DNA of 37,802 nucleotides. It comes from Solirubrobacteraceae bacterium (GTDB lineage Bacteria > Actinomycetota > Thermoleophilia > Solirubrobacterales > Solirubrobacteraceae). The translations under genes were made by a program, and so were the position numbers. The notes beneath the pieces were generated by a model. It was given only the letters and a program-made list of their open reading frames with translations, made no database searches and was not told where the DNA came from. The stretch is taken from NCBI GenBank assembly GCA_017882405.1, contig JADGPO010000168.1, positions 1 to 37,802 on the forward strand, read 5' to 3'. Positions 23,179 through 32,107 of this stretch are shown piece after piece (position 1 is the first letter of the stretch; each line of letters starts with the position of its first letter).

Positions 23179-26103
23179 ATGGGTCTGAACCTGGTCATTG
23201 GTCCGGCGAACTCCGCTAAGGCGGGGGAGGTGCTGGGCGCCTACGCGACTGCCGCGCAGCGTGGAGCGGTGCTGGTGGTCCCCACCGCCCAGGACGCGCG
23301 CCATTACACGCTGGAGCTGGCCGGCCAGGGAGTCGTCCGGGGCTCGGTGCTGACGTTCGGCGGCCTGGCGTCTGAGATCGCGCGGCGAGCGGACTATGCG
23401 GGCCGGCGGCTGTCGGCGCTGCAGCGCGAGCGGGTGCTCGAGCGCGTGCTCTCGCAGCTGCGCCTGGATGCCCTGCGGGAGTCGGCCGGCGGCGCAGGCT
23501 TCGCGGGGGCGGCCGGCGAGCTGATCGCCGAGCTCCAGCGTGAGCTGGTCACCCCGCAGCGCCTGGCGGCCGCGATGCGGGCCTGGTCGGCGCAGGACGT
23601 CCGCCGCGCGCCGTTCGCCCGTGACGTGGGCCGCATCTACGCCGACTATGTTCGCGAGCTGGATCGGTTGGGCCGGGTGGACACGGAGCTGCATGCGTGG
23701 CGGGCACTCGATGCTCTGCGCTCAAGCCCCGGTTCCTGGGGGCGCGATGCCGTGTTCTTCTACGGCTTCGACGACCTGACCGCGCTGGAGCGCGACGCGA
23801 TCGAGACGCTGTCCCGGGTCGTCGGCGTAGCGGTCACCGTCTCGCTCACCTATGAGCCGGGCCGGGAGGCGCTCATCGCCCGGGCCCGGGCGGTCGAGGA
23901 GCTGCGCCCACTCGCCGAGCAGGTGACCGAGCTGCCCGCCCAGGACGAGCACTACGCGCCCGGCTCGCGTCGGGTGCTGCACCACCTCGAACGGTTCCTG
24001 TTCGAGCCCGACGCCGAGCGGATCGACACCGACCCCGCCCATCCGGTCGTCACGCTGCTGGAGGCCGGCGGGGAGCGCGCCGAGGCCGAGCTGGTGGCCG
24101 CCCACGTCCTGGAGCTCCGGCGCGGCGGCGTCGCCCCGTCGGAGATCGTCGTCGTGTACCGCTCGCGCGACGGGGCGGCGCCCCTCGTCACCCGGGTGTT
24201 CGCCCAGTACGGCATCGCCCTCGCCGGCGGCGGGCAGACGACCTTCGGGCACACGGCTCTCGGGTGCGCGGTGCTGGGGGCTGCGCGCTGCGCGCTGCTG
24301 GCGCCATCCGACGCGCGCCCGCAGGACCTGCTCGACCTGCTGCGCGCGCCCGGCCTGCTGCACACCCCCGAGATCGCTGATGCGCTGGACGCCGAGATTC
24401 GCCGGCGCGGCCTGCGGACCGCCGCGCAGGCGCGTGAGCACCTCGGCTGGGAGCCCGACGAGCTCTCGGAGATCGCCGCCGCGGGGGTCGGCGGGGGCGA
24501 TCCGGGCCCGGCGCTGTGCCGGCTCGCGCGGCGCCTTCTGTCGGCCCCCTACGGCCACACCGCGCCGCAGCTCGATGCCGACCAGGCACTCGACGCCCAG
24601 GCTCTGGGGGCCCTTCACCGGGCCCTGGACGAGCTGCGCGAGCTCGGCCTGCGTCCGGCGCCGGCGGAGCTGATCGAGCTGCTGGCGGCTCTCCCGGTGG
24701 GCGAGCCGGGCGCCGCCGGACTGGAAAACGTGCTGCTCGCCGAACCGGACGAGATCCGGGCGCGTCGCTTTCGCGCGGTGTTCGTGTGCGGGCTGCAGGA
24801 GGGGGAGTTCCCGCGGGCGGGCCGGGGTGAGCCGTTCTTCTCCGACGAGCGCCGGCACGAGCTGGCGGTAGCGTCGGGCCTGCGGCTGCGCCCGCGCGAG
24901 GATGCCCTGGCGGGCGAGCGCTACCTGCTCTACGCGGCCGTCTCGCGGGCCACCGAGCGGCTGTTCGTCGCCTACCGCAGCTCCGACGAGGAGGGCAACC
25001 TGGCGCTCCCGTCGCCGTTCGTCTCCGATGTCGCCGATGTGCTCGATGCCGACTGGCGCTCGCGACGGCGCCGTCGGCTGCTCGCCGACGTCGTGTGGGA
25101 CGCCGACGACGCGCCCACGACACGTGAGCGCGAGCGCGCCCTGGCCGCCGCCCGCGCGCCGCTCAGCGGAGACGAGCCCGACTCACGCCGGACCCTGGGG
25201 CGTGAGGCCCTCGAGCGCATGCGCCATACCCGGATCCTGTCCCCGGGGGCGCTGGAGGCCTACGCCAACTGTCCGGTGCGGTGGCTGATCGAGCGCCAGC
25301 TCGCGCCTGAGCCGATGGCCCCCGATCCCGACCCGATCACCCGCGGCAGCCTCATGCACGACGTCCTCGAGCGCCTTCTCTCCGAGCTCGGCGGCTCCGT
25401 GACCCCCGCCACGCTCGACGCCGCGCGGACGGTCCTCGATCGTCTCCTCGCCGAGCTGGCACAGGGAGGTGCCGCTCGGCTGGCCGCCGGCGAGTCCGAC
25501 GTTATCCGCGCCGGTGGCCTGCGGGCGATCGAGGCCGACCTGCGCCGCTACCTCGAGCACGAGGCGGCGACCGGGTGCGCCTGGCGGCCGTTCGGGCTCG
25601 AGCTGCGCTTCGGCTTTGACACCGAGGACTCGCTGCCGCCGCTCATCCTCGGCGAGGGCGACGAGGAGGTGCGGGTGCGGGGCGTGATCGACCGCGTCGA
25701 CGTCGACGATCAGGGCCACGCGCTCGTTCGCGACTACAAGAGCGGAAGGGTCGGGTCGGGGTGGCCGGTGGCGCGGTGGCGCGAGGACCGCCAGCTGCAG
25801 GTCGCCCTCTACATGCTCGTCGTCCGCCGGCTGCTCGGGCTTGACGCGGTGGCGGGCGTCTACCAGCCGCTGCGGGGTGACGAGCTGCGCGCCCGCGGGG
25901 TGTTCGTGACGGATGCGCAGCTCGGTGCCGCCGTCCACGACCGCGACGGGCGCTCGGCCGAGGAGGTCGACGCCGAGCTGGCCGATGCCGCCGAGCGGGC
26001 GGTCGCGCTGGGGTTGCGGCTGCGCTCCGGCGAGCTGACCCCCTGCCCCTCGACCTGCTCGCGCGTTGGCTGCGCCTATCCGAGCATCTGTCGCAGCCAA
26101 TGA
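23179..26103 (+). CDS. addB: AddB-like PD-(D/E)XK nuclease/helicase-like subunit
   Basis: A 974-residue protein of the AddB (RexB-like) type, partner of AddA in break resection. The expected P-loop at the N-terminus reads GPANSAKAGE: the lysine (Lys14) remains but the conserved Gly and Thr/Ser are Ala13 and Ala15, so ATP binding is doubtful. Later helicase motifs are degenerate as usual in AddB, though RARRFRAVFVCGLQEGEFPR and LLYAAVSRATERLFVAY are recognisable. The RecB-type nuclease domain has His727 (RGSLMHDVLERLL), Asp838 (GVIDRVDV), Asp852 and Lys854 (RDYKSG). Cysteines 698 (NCPVRW) and 956, 960, 965, 971 fit an iron-sulfur cluster. The ATG at 23179 was preferred to an open frame starting at 23131. 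Its end overlaps addA (ATGA). Confidence 0.85.
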   Translation: MGLNLVIGPANSAKAGEVLGAYATAAQRGAVLVVPTAQDARHYTLELAGQGVVRGSVLTFGGLASEIARRADYAGRRLSALQRERVLERVLSQLRLDALRESAGGAGFAGAAGELIAELQRELVTPQRLAAAMRAWSAQDVRRAPFARDVGRIYADYVRELDRLGRVDTELHAWRALDALRSSPGSWGRDAVFFYGFDDLTALERDAIETLSRVVGVAVTVSLTYEPGREALIARARAVEELRPLAEQVTELPAQDEHYAPGSRRVLHHLERFLFEPDAERIDTDPAHPVVTLLEAGGERAEAELVAAHVLELRRGGVAPSEIVVVYRSRDGAAPLVTRVFAQYGIALAGGGQTTFGHTALGCAVLGAARCALLAPSDARPQDLLDLLRAPGLLHTPEIADALDAEIRRRGLRTAAQAREHLGWEPDELSEIAAAGVGGGDPGPALCRLARRLLSAPYGHTAPQLDADQALDAQALGALHRALDELRELGLRPAPAELIELLAALPVGEPGAAGLENVLLAEPDEIRARRFRAVFVCGLQEGEFPRAGRGEPFFSDERRHELAVASGLRLRPREDALAGERYLLYAAVSRATERLFVAYRSSDEEGNLALPSPFVSDVADVLDADWRSRRRRRLLADVVWDADDAPTTRERERALAAARAPLSGDEPDSRRTLGREALERMRHTRILSPGALEAYANCPVRWLIERQLAPEPMAPDPDPITRGSLMHDVLERLLSELGGSVTPATLDAARTVLDRLLAELAQGGAARLAAGESDVIRAGGLRAIEADLRRYLEHEAATGCAWRPFGLELRFGFDTEDSLPPLILGEGDEEVRVRGVIDRVDVDDQGHALVRDYKSGRVGSGWPVARWREDRQLQVALYMLVVRRLLGLDAVAGVYQPLRGDELRARGVFVTDAQLGAAVHDRDGRSAEEVDAELADAAERAVALGLRLRSGELTPCPSTCSRVGCAYPSICRSQ

Positions 26104-29100
26104 GCGTGGCCCCGGCCATGGAACCCGAAGCGCCGCTCGACGGACCCCGCCCACCCCGCGAGTGGACCGAGGAGCAGTGGCGCGCGATCGAGCGCCGCCA
26201 GGGCGACCTGCTGCTCGACGCCGGGGCCGGCAGCGGCAAGACCTCGGTGCTCGTGGAGCGCTTCGTCCGCGCCGTGCTCGTCGACGGCGTCGCCGTCTCG
26301 GCGATCCTGACGATCACCTTCACCGAGAAGGCGGCCGCCGAGCTGCGCGACCGGATCCGGGCGCGGCTGCGCGAGGTGGGCGCCCACGAGGCGGCGCGTC
26401 AGACCGAGGGCGCGTTCATCTCCACGATCCATGGCTTCTGCGCCCGGGTCCTGCGCGCCCACGCGCTGTCCGCCGGCCTGGATCCGCAGTTCACGGTGCT
26501 CGATCGCTACGGCTCAGACCCCCTGGCCGCGCGGGCGTTTGACGACGCGCTCGAGGATCTCGCCCGGGAGGCCGACGGCGCCGTCGACCTGATCGCCGCC
26601 CACGGGCAGGCGACGCTGCGCTCCACGATCCTCTCCGTCTACGGGCAGCTGCGCTCGGCGGGAGCTACGCATCCGCGCCTGCCTCCGGCCGCGTCGCCGG
26701 CCGACGACGGAGCGGCGCAGCTGCGATCGGCCGCCGCGGCGCTGGGGGCCGAGCTCGGGGCAATCGCCGAGCCGGGGGTACGCGTCGTGCAGGCCCTGCA
26801 GCGCATCGAGCGCTGCCTCGAGGTGACGGAGCGAGATCCGGCCGAGGCTTGGCCGGCGTCGCTGTGGCCCCTGAAGCTCCCGCGCAACGGCGCCGCGCTG
26901 TCCACCGACGCCTGCCTGGCCTACAGCGAGGCGCTCGACGCCTTCCGGGCGGCCTGCGCGGCCCGTGCCGCCGGACCGGTCCGCGACCTTCTCGACCGGC
27001 TGCTCGCCGGCTACGGCGAGCACTACGAACGGCGCAAGCGGGAGGTCTCCGGCGTCGACTTCGAGGATCTCGAGCTGCTGACGCGCGGCCTGCTGACCTC
27101 CGACCACGAGTTGCAGGAGAGCTACGCCACGCGCTTTGCCTCGATCATGGTCGACGAGCTGCAGGACACCAATGCCGTGCAGCTGGCGCTGATCGAGTCG
27201 ATCGCCCGCGACAACCTGTTCACGGTCGGCGACGCCCAGCAGTCGATCTACGGGTTCCGTCACGCCGACGTGGGGCTGTTCAGAGCCCGGGGAGCGCGGT
27301 TGGCGGCCGTCGGCGCGCGCGAGACGCTGCAGACCAACTTCCGCGCGCGTCCAGAGATCCTGGCGGCGCTCAACCGGGCGTTTGACGCCCAGTTGGGCGA
27401 CAGCTTCATGGCGCTGCGCCCCGGCCGGCCGATCCCCGAGGACGCCTCCGAGGATGAACCGCGCGTCGAGCTGATGGTCGTCGACAAGGGCGCCGACTGG
27501 GAGCTCGAGGGCCTGGCAGCGCCGTGGCGGCTGGCCGAGGCGAGGGCGCTGGCCGGCCGGGCGGCCGAGCTCGTGGAGGAGGGCGCCGCTCCCGGCGAGG
27601 TCGTCGTCCTCATGCGGGCCACCACCGACATGCGCGCCTACGAGCGCGCGCTCGAGGCCCGCGGCCTCGCCACCTACGTGATCGGCGGGCGCGGCTACTG
27701 GTCCCATCCCCAGGTCGTCGACCTCGTCGCCTATCTGCGAGCGCTCGCCAACCCGCGGGACGAGGAATCGCTGTACGGGGTGCTGGCCTCTCCGCTGGTG
27801 GGCGCCTCCCTCGACGCGCTCGTGCTGCTGGGAACGGCGGCCCGAGCCTCTGAGCGCGACCTGTGGTGGGTGGTGCGCGAATCGGCCGAGACGCTGCCCG
27901 GGCTCGCGGCCGAGGACCGGCTCGCGCTGACGAGGTTCGCCGAATGGTTCTCCGAGCAGCGCGCGCGCACGGCCCGGGCGGGCATCGAGGAGCTCATCGA
28001 CGGCGCCCTTGAGGCCACCGGGTATGACCTGGCGATGCTCGCCATGCCCGGCGGCACGCGTCGGCTGGCCAACGTGCGCAAGCTGATGCGCCTGGCGCGC
28101 GAGCACGAGGACGCCCACGGTCCAGGCCTGCGCGGCTTCTTGGCGCTGCTGGCCGACCGCCAGGCCGGGCGCTCGCCGGAGGCCCGCGAGGGCGAGGCCC
28201 CCGTCGAGGGCGAGGGCCTGGATGCGATCCGCCTGATGACGATCCACCGTGCCAAGGGGCTCGAGTTCCCGATCGTGTGCGTCGCCGACCTGGGACGCTC
28301 GCCGGCCTTCGGCTCCGAGATCCTGCGTGTCTCCGGGGAGCGCCTGGGGTTGCGGCTGGCCCAGCCGGGCGGGGGCGGGCGCGAGAACGCGCTCGAATAC
28401 GCCGCGCTCGGCAGCGAGAGCCGCCAGGCCGAGGAGGACGAGGAGCGCCGCCTGTTCTACGTCGCCATGACCCGCGCGCAGGACCGGCTCATCCTCAGCG
28501 GCGCCGCCCGCTTCGAGGTCTGGCAGGCGGGCCGCGGGCGGACGGCGGGTCCGATCGCGTGGATCGCGCCGGCCTTCGTGCCCGACCTTCCGGCAGTCGT
28601 GCAGGAGGGGGGAGGGGACGTGGAGGCCGACGGCACGCGCATCGTCGTGCGTGTCGGGCGACCGGAGGGCCTCGTCGAGGTCGCCGCGGCGTCCGCGCCG
28701 GCGCTCTCCGCCGAGCGGACGCCTCCGCCGACCGACCGACCGGACCCGATCGTCGCGCCGAACCCCGGGGCGCCGGTGGCCACCATGAGCTACTCGTCGC
28801 TGGGGGAGTACGCCCGCTGCGGCTATCGCTTCTACGCCGAGCGGGTCCTCGGCCTGCCGCCGGGGCCGGGGGCGCGCGGCGCGGGCGAGGCCCGTCCGGG
28901 GGTGCGCAGCGCCGCCGACCGCGGCGTGCTCGCCCACGCGCTGCTCGAGCGTCTGGATTTCCGCCGACCGGTCGTGCCGCCGGCGACCGCGATCGTGTCG
29001 GCCGCCGCCCGGGCCGGCCTGTCACCGGCTCCAGGGCCCGAGGAGTGCGACGAGCTGATCGCGCTGGTACGCCGGTTCGCCGCCACCGAGCTGTGCGCCC

Positions 29101-29606
29101 GGCTCGGCCGGGCCACCGAGGCGCGGCGGGAGGAGCGCTTCGCCTTCCCGCTGGCCGACAGCGTGCTGGTGGTGGGGGCGCTGGACGTGCTGGCACGCGA
29201 GGCGGGGCGGCGGGGTGGGCGGGGTTCCGATTCCCGAACGCTGATCGTCGACTACAAGTCAGACCGGCTGGGCGCCGCCGAGCCCGAGGCCGTCGTCCGC
29301 GGTGCCTACGCCACCCAGCGCCTCGTCTATGCGCTGGCGGCCCTGCGCGGCGGGGCCGCCGAGGTGGAGATCGCGCATTGCTTCCTCGAGCGTCCCGAGG
29401 AGCCCGCGATCGCCAGCTTCACGAGCGCGCAGTCCGACGAGCTGGAGACGCGGCTGCTCGCGCTCAGCGCCGGTGTGCTGCAGCGGCGCTTCGAGGTGAC
29501 CCCCGAGCCGTGCCGGCCGGTGTGCGCGGGCTGCCCCGCGGAGGGCGGGCTGTGCTCGTGGCCGCTGTCGCAGACCCGGCGCGAGGCGGCTGACACTCTC
29601 TTCTAG
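26100..29606 (+). CDS. addA: AddA-like UvrD-type helicase-nuclease
   Basis: An 1168-residue SF1A helicase with a C-terminal RecB-type nuclease, the motor of the AddAB break-processing complex. Motif Q/Ia region is EWTEEQWRAIERRQG; Walker A is GAGSGKT (42-48). Walker B is VDELQDTN (Asp352-Glu353). Motif III is VGDAQQSIYGFRHAD, IV is QTNFRARPEIL, V is LMTIHRAKGLEFPIV and VI is FYVAMTRAQDRLIL. The nuclease site has Asp1029 and Asp1051-Lys1053 (VDYKSD). Unusually, Cys907 (YARCGYRFY) and Cys1138, 1142, 1145, 1152 (PCRPVCAGCPAEGGLC) give the C...CxxCx6C pattern of iron-sulfur nucleases, which classical AddA lacks. Start overlaps the addB stop. Confidence 0.9.
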   Translation: MSVAPAMEPEAPLDGPRPPREWTEEQWRAIERRQGDLLLDAGAGSGKTSVLVERFVRAVLVDGVAVSAILTITFTEKAAAELRDRIRARLREVGAHEAARQTEGAFISTIHGFCARVLRAHALSAGLDPQFTVLDRYGSDPLAARAFDDALEDLAREADGAVDLIAAHGQATLRSTILSVYGQLRSAGATHPRLPPAASPADDGAAQLRSAAAALGAELGAIAEPGVRVVQALQRIERCLEVTERDPAEAWPASLWPLKLPRNGAALSTDACLAYSEALDAFRAACAARAAGPVRDLLDRLLAGYGEHYERRKREVSGVDFEDLELLTRGLLTSDHELQESYATRFASIMVDELQDTNAVQLALIESIARDNLFTVGDAQQSIYGFRHADVGLFRARGARLAAVGARETLQTNFRARPEILAALNRAFDAQLGDSFMALRPGRPIPEDASEDEPRVELMVVDKGADWELEGLAAPWRLAEARALAGRAAELVEEGAAPGEVVVLMRATTDMRAYERALEARGLATYVIGGRGYWSHPQVVDLVAYLRALANPRDEESLYGVLASPLVGASLDALVLLGTAARASERDLWWVVRESAETLPGLAAEDRLALTRFAEWFSEQRARTARAGIEELIDGALEATGYDLAMLAMPGGTRRLANVRKLMRLAREHEDAHGPGLRGFLALLADRQAGRSPEAREGEAPVEGEGLDAIRLMTIHRAKGLEFPIVCVADLGRSPAFGSEILRVSGERLGLRLAQPGGGGRENALEYAALGSESRQAEEDEERRLFYVAMTRAQDRLILSGAARFEVWQAGRGRTAGPIAWIAPAFVPDLPAVVQEGGGDVEADGTRIVVRVGRPEGLVEVAAASAPALSAERTPPPTDRPDPIVAPNPGAPVATMSYSSLGEYARCGYRFYAERVLGLPPGPGARGAGEARPGVRSAADRGVLAHALLERLDFRRPVVPPATAIVSAAARAGLSPAPGPEECDELIALVRRFAATELCARLGRATEARREERFAFPLADSVLVVGALDVLAREAGRRGGRGSDSRTLIVDYKSDRLGAAEPEAVVRGAYATQRLVYALAALRGGAAEVEIAHCFLERPEEPAIASFTSAQSDELETRLLALSAGVLQRRFEVTPEPCRPVCAGCPAEGGLCSWPLSQTRREAADTLF

Positions 29607-29757
29607 CTGTCCTCTGAACATCAGCGAAGGTTGGCGAGGTCTTCTTCGAAGTCAGTCGGGGAGCGTGGCGCGCGAAGAATCGTGTCCACTCGTTGATCGA
29701 GCCCTCCCGGTATCGGCGCTCACGGCGCTAATCGCCGCGATGACGCCGGGGCACTAC

Positions 29758-30708
29758 CTAAGTCTTGGCCCGCGGCGTCTTGAACGCGACGTCGACCTGC
29801 TCCGCCTCCGAGCGCTCCTCCACCTTGGCCAGCGCCCCCAGCGTGCGTTTGTCGGCCGGAGCCTCGGGTGGCCCGAAGAAGCTGCGCGGCCACAGTCGCC
29901 GGCTGACCACGACGTTGATCTCGGCGCTGTAGAGGAACACCTGGGCGCCCAGGCGCAACCAGATGAGCAACGGGATCACCACCTTGAACACGCCGTAGCT
30001 CCCGCCTCCGGCATGCTTGAGGTACAGGCCGCCGACCGACTGCAGGATCGTCCACAGCAGTGCGGCCACGATCGAGCCCCACTTGAGGTCGGCGCTGGGG
30101 ATGTTGGGGCTGGTCATCAGGCGGTGGGCGGCGAAGAACAGGCCGAAGTTGACGACCAGCGACACGAGGTAGCCGGCGACCTCGGCCAGCGCCCCGCCGA
30201 AGCCGGCGCTGACCGCACCCGAGGCGATCGTGGAGACGATGAACAGGATGCCCAGGAAGGCCAGCAGACCCAGCCCCCGCAGGCGTGACTTGATGAAGTT
30301 CGAGCGGTGCTTGAAGGGCACCGCCCACACCGTGTCCAGCGCGGTCTGCGACGCGCTGGTTACCCCCAGGCCGGCGTAGAGCGCGGTCAGGACCCCGAAC
30401 ACCAGCGCCGTTGCGGAGCCCGAGATCGAATTGAGTGGCAGCGAGGTGCCGACCGCCGGGAACTGGCTTGTCACCGAGTGCTCGACCGATTGCCGGACAC
30501 TCTGATCCCCGGCCAGCACGTACCCGAGGATCGTGGCGAACACGAGCAGCAGTGGGAACAGCGAGAAGAACCCGAACCAGGCAATCAGCGCCGCCAGGTT
30601 GCCCCCCTGGTCGTCGCTGGACTTCTTGACCACCGCTATCGGCAGCGCCAGCCACCGGTGAGACTGCTGGTAGGCGTCGAACCGCCGCGTCAGGCGCCTG
30701 AAGTCCAT
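29758..30708 (-). CDS. YihY/UPF0761 family inner-membrane protein
   Basis: A 316-residue polytopic membrane protein of the YihY (formerly 'RNase BN') family. The N-terminus RRFDAYQQSHRWLALPIAVV is typical. About six membrane segments follow, including AALIAWFGFFSLFPLLLVFA, ALVFGVLTALYAGLG and LGLLAFLGILFIVSTIA. The family motif around SADLKWGSIVAALLW is present. The charged C-terminal tail is cytoplasmic. The role of the family is unknown; the RNase BN label was an early error. The ATG at 30708 lies 11 bases beyond the P450 stop; a GTG at 30765 would overlap that gene by 46 bases and looks less likely. A fourth and last member of the sigma-ogt-P450 run. The 151 bases after its stop hold no supported gene. 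Confidence 0.85.
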   Translation of the reverse strand: MDFRRLTRRFDAYQQSHRWLALPIAVVKKSSDDQGGNLAALIAWFGFFSLFPLLLVFATILGYVLAGDQSVRQSVEHSVTSQFPAVGTSLPLNSISGSATALVFGVLTALYAGLGVTSASQTALDTVWAVPFKHRSNFIKSRLRGLGLLAFLGILFIVSTIASGAVSAGFGGALAEVAGYLVSLVVNFGLFFAAHRLMTSPNIPSADLKWGSIVAALLWTILQSVGGLYLKHAGGGSYGVFKVVIPLLIWLRLGAQVFLYSAEINVVVSRRLWPRSFFGPPEAPADKRTLGALAKVEERSEAEQVDVAFKTPRAKT

Positions 30709-30719
30709 GTGCAGCGTTG

Positions 30720-32084
30720 CTACCCGGTCCGCCCCGTGGTCACCGGAACCGGAATCGGATCCCACCCGCCCTCCGCCGCGGATGTGGGGGCGGGCGTGCG
30801 CTGCGCCAGCACGACCGTGGCCCCGCCACGGGGGCTGAACGTGATCCCGCGCCGGCGGGTGGTCTCCGGCGAGTCGCCGGCAGCCGCCAGGGCGAAGCGC
30901 CCCACCACGGTGCGCAGCACGATCTTCATCTCCTGCAGCGCGAAGCTCGCTCCCAGGCAGCGCCGGCGGCCGCCGCCGAAAGGGATCCAGGTGTAACTGC
31001 CCGGCGAGTCCACCAGGAACCGCTCGGGCCGGAACGCGTAGGGTTCCTCGTAGATCTCCGGGTCGTGGTGGATCAGGTAGGCGCTGGCCAGCAGGATCAC
31101 CCCCGGCGGGTAGTCGAAGCCGCCGATCCGCACCGCCTGCTTTACCAGTCGCGGCTCGGCGTTGGGCAGCACCGGTCGCAGCCGGAGGATCTCGGTGACC
31201 GTCGCGTCGAGATAGCCGTCCTCGCCGCGGTCCAGCTCTGCGACCAGGCGGGCGAGCACCGCCGGCTCGCGGGCCAGGCGCTCGAGCGCCCAGGCCAGCT
31301 GCGAGGCGGTCGTCTCATGGCCGGCGACCAGCGCGGTCATCAGCTCATCGCGGAGCTCCTGGCGTGACATCGGCGAGTCGTCCTCGTGGCGGGCGGTCAG
31401 CAGCATCGCCAGCACGTCGCCGCCGGCCGCGCGCCGCCCTTCGATCACGGTGAAGATCAGCTCGTCGGTCCTGGCCATCGCGGCCCGGAAGCGCCTCATG
31501 GTCGGCGTCCAGCGCAGCGCGCGCTGCATTGCCGGCAGCACCGACAGCGGGCTCTCACTGAAGGACAGCACCTCGGTCAGCGCGTCGCGCAGGGCGTCCA
31601 GCTGCGGTCCGCGCTGCAGGCCGAACACAGCGTGCAGGATTATCTCCAGCGTCAGGTGCTGCAGCCGGGAGTGAAGCGTCAGTGGCTCGCCCACCGGCCA
31701 GCCCTCCACCTCGCGCTCGGTCAGCTCCGTCATCACGCCCACCAGCCGCTGCATCCGCTCCCCGTGGAAGGCGGGCAGCAGCAGGCGCCGCTGGGCCAGA
31801 TGGTCGCGCTCGTCGAGCAGGATCACCGAGTTGCGCCCGATGATCGGCTCCAGCACCCACGCCCCCTCGCCGGGATGGAGGACCTCCGGAGGGGCGGCGA
31901 ACAGCTCCTTGACGTCGGCCGGGTCCGACAGCATCACGAACGGCGGCTGGAACGGCAGCCGCACCGTCACCCGCTTGCCGTAAGCCCGCAGCCGCTCCAG
32001 CGTGGCCGTGGGTCGCGTCCACGTGCCCAGCAGCTGCATCCATGGCGGCACCCGTGGTCCCGGGGGCAGGGCGTCGGTCGTCAT
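30720..32084 (-). CDS. Cytochrome P450
   Basis: A 454-residue soluble P450 monooxygenase. The proline-rich N-terminus LPPGPRVPPW has no membrane anchor. The oxygen-binding helix I is ALVAGHETTASQLAW. The ExxR pair is in EILRLRP, and the 'PERF' segment reads FRPERF. The haem loop FGGGRRRCLG places the ligand at Cys376. Length and N-terminus resemble mycobacterial CYP135/138-like and cyanobacterial CYP110-like enzymes, which act on lipids or terpenoids; that comparison is loose. The ATG at 32084 has a very strong GAGGAGG Shine-Dalgarno at good spacing, which decides the start. It follows ogt by 23 bases. No ferredoxin partner is in the window. Confidence 0.93.
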   Translation of the reverse strand: MTTDALPPGPRVPPWMQLLGTWTRPTATLERLRAYGKRVTVRLPFQPPFVMLSDPADVKELFAAPPEVLHPGEGAWVLEPIIGRNSVILLDERDHLAQRRLLLPAFHGERMQRLVGVMTELTEREVEGWPVGEPLTLHSRLQHLTLEIILHAVFGLQRGPQLDALRDALTEVLSFSESPLSVLPAMQRALRWTPTMRRFRAAMARTDELIFTVIEGRRAAGGDVLAMLLTARHEDDSPMSRQELRDELMTALVAGHETTASQLAWALERLAREPAVLARLVAELDRGEDGYLDATVTEILRLRPVLPNAEPRLVKQAVRIGGFDYPPGVILLASAYLIHHDPEIYEEPYAFRPERFLVDSPGSYTWIPFGGGRRRCLGASFALQEMKIVLRTVVGRFALAAAGDSPETTRRRGITFSPRGGATVVLAQRTPAPTSAAEGGWDPIPVPVTTGRTG

Positions 32085-32107
32085 GGTCGCCTCCTCGGTC
32101 GCCAGTG

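Noticed and set aside
26514..28937. An open frame of more than 800 codons on the minus strand, antisense to addA
   Set aside because: The product is Gln/Arg/Gly/Leu-rich with no recognisable fold, and the plus strand encodes all helicase motifs. Long antisense frames are expected at this GC content.
29621..29719. A short minus-strand frame ending LDQRVDTILRAPRSP...ANLR after yihY
   Set aside because: It looks mildly protein-like and could be the tail of a lost gene, but it has only about 32 codons, an in-frame stop just upstream and no recognisable family.
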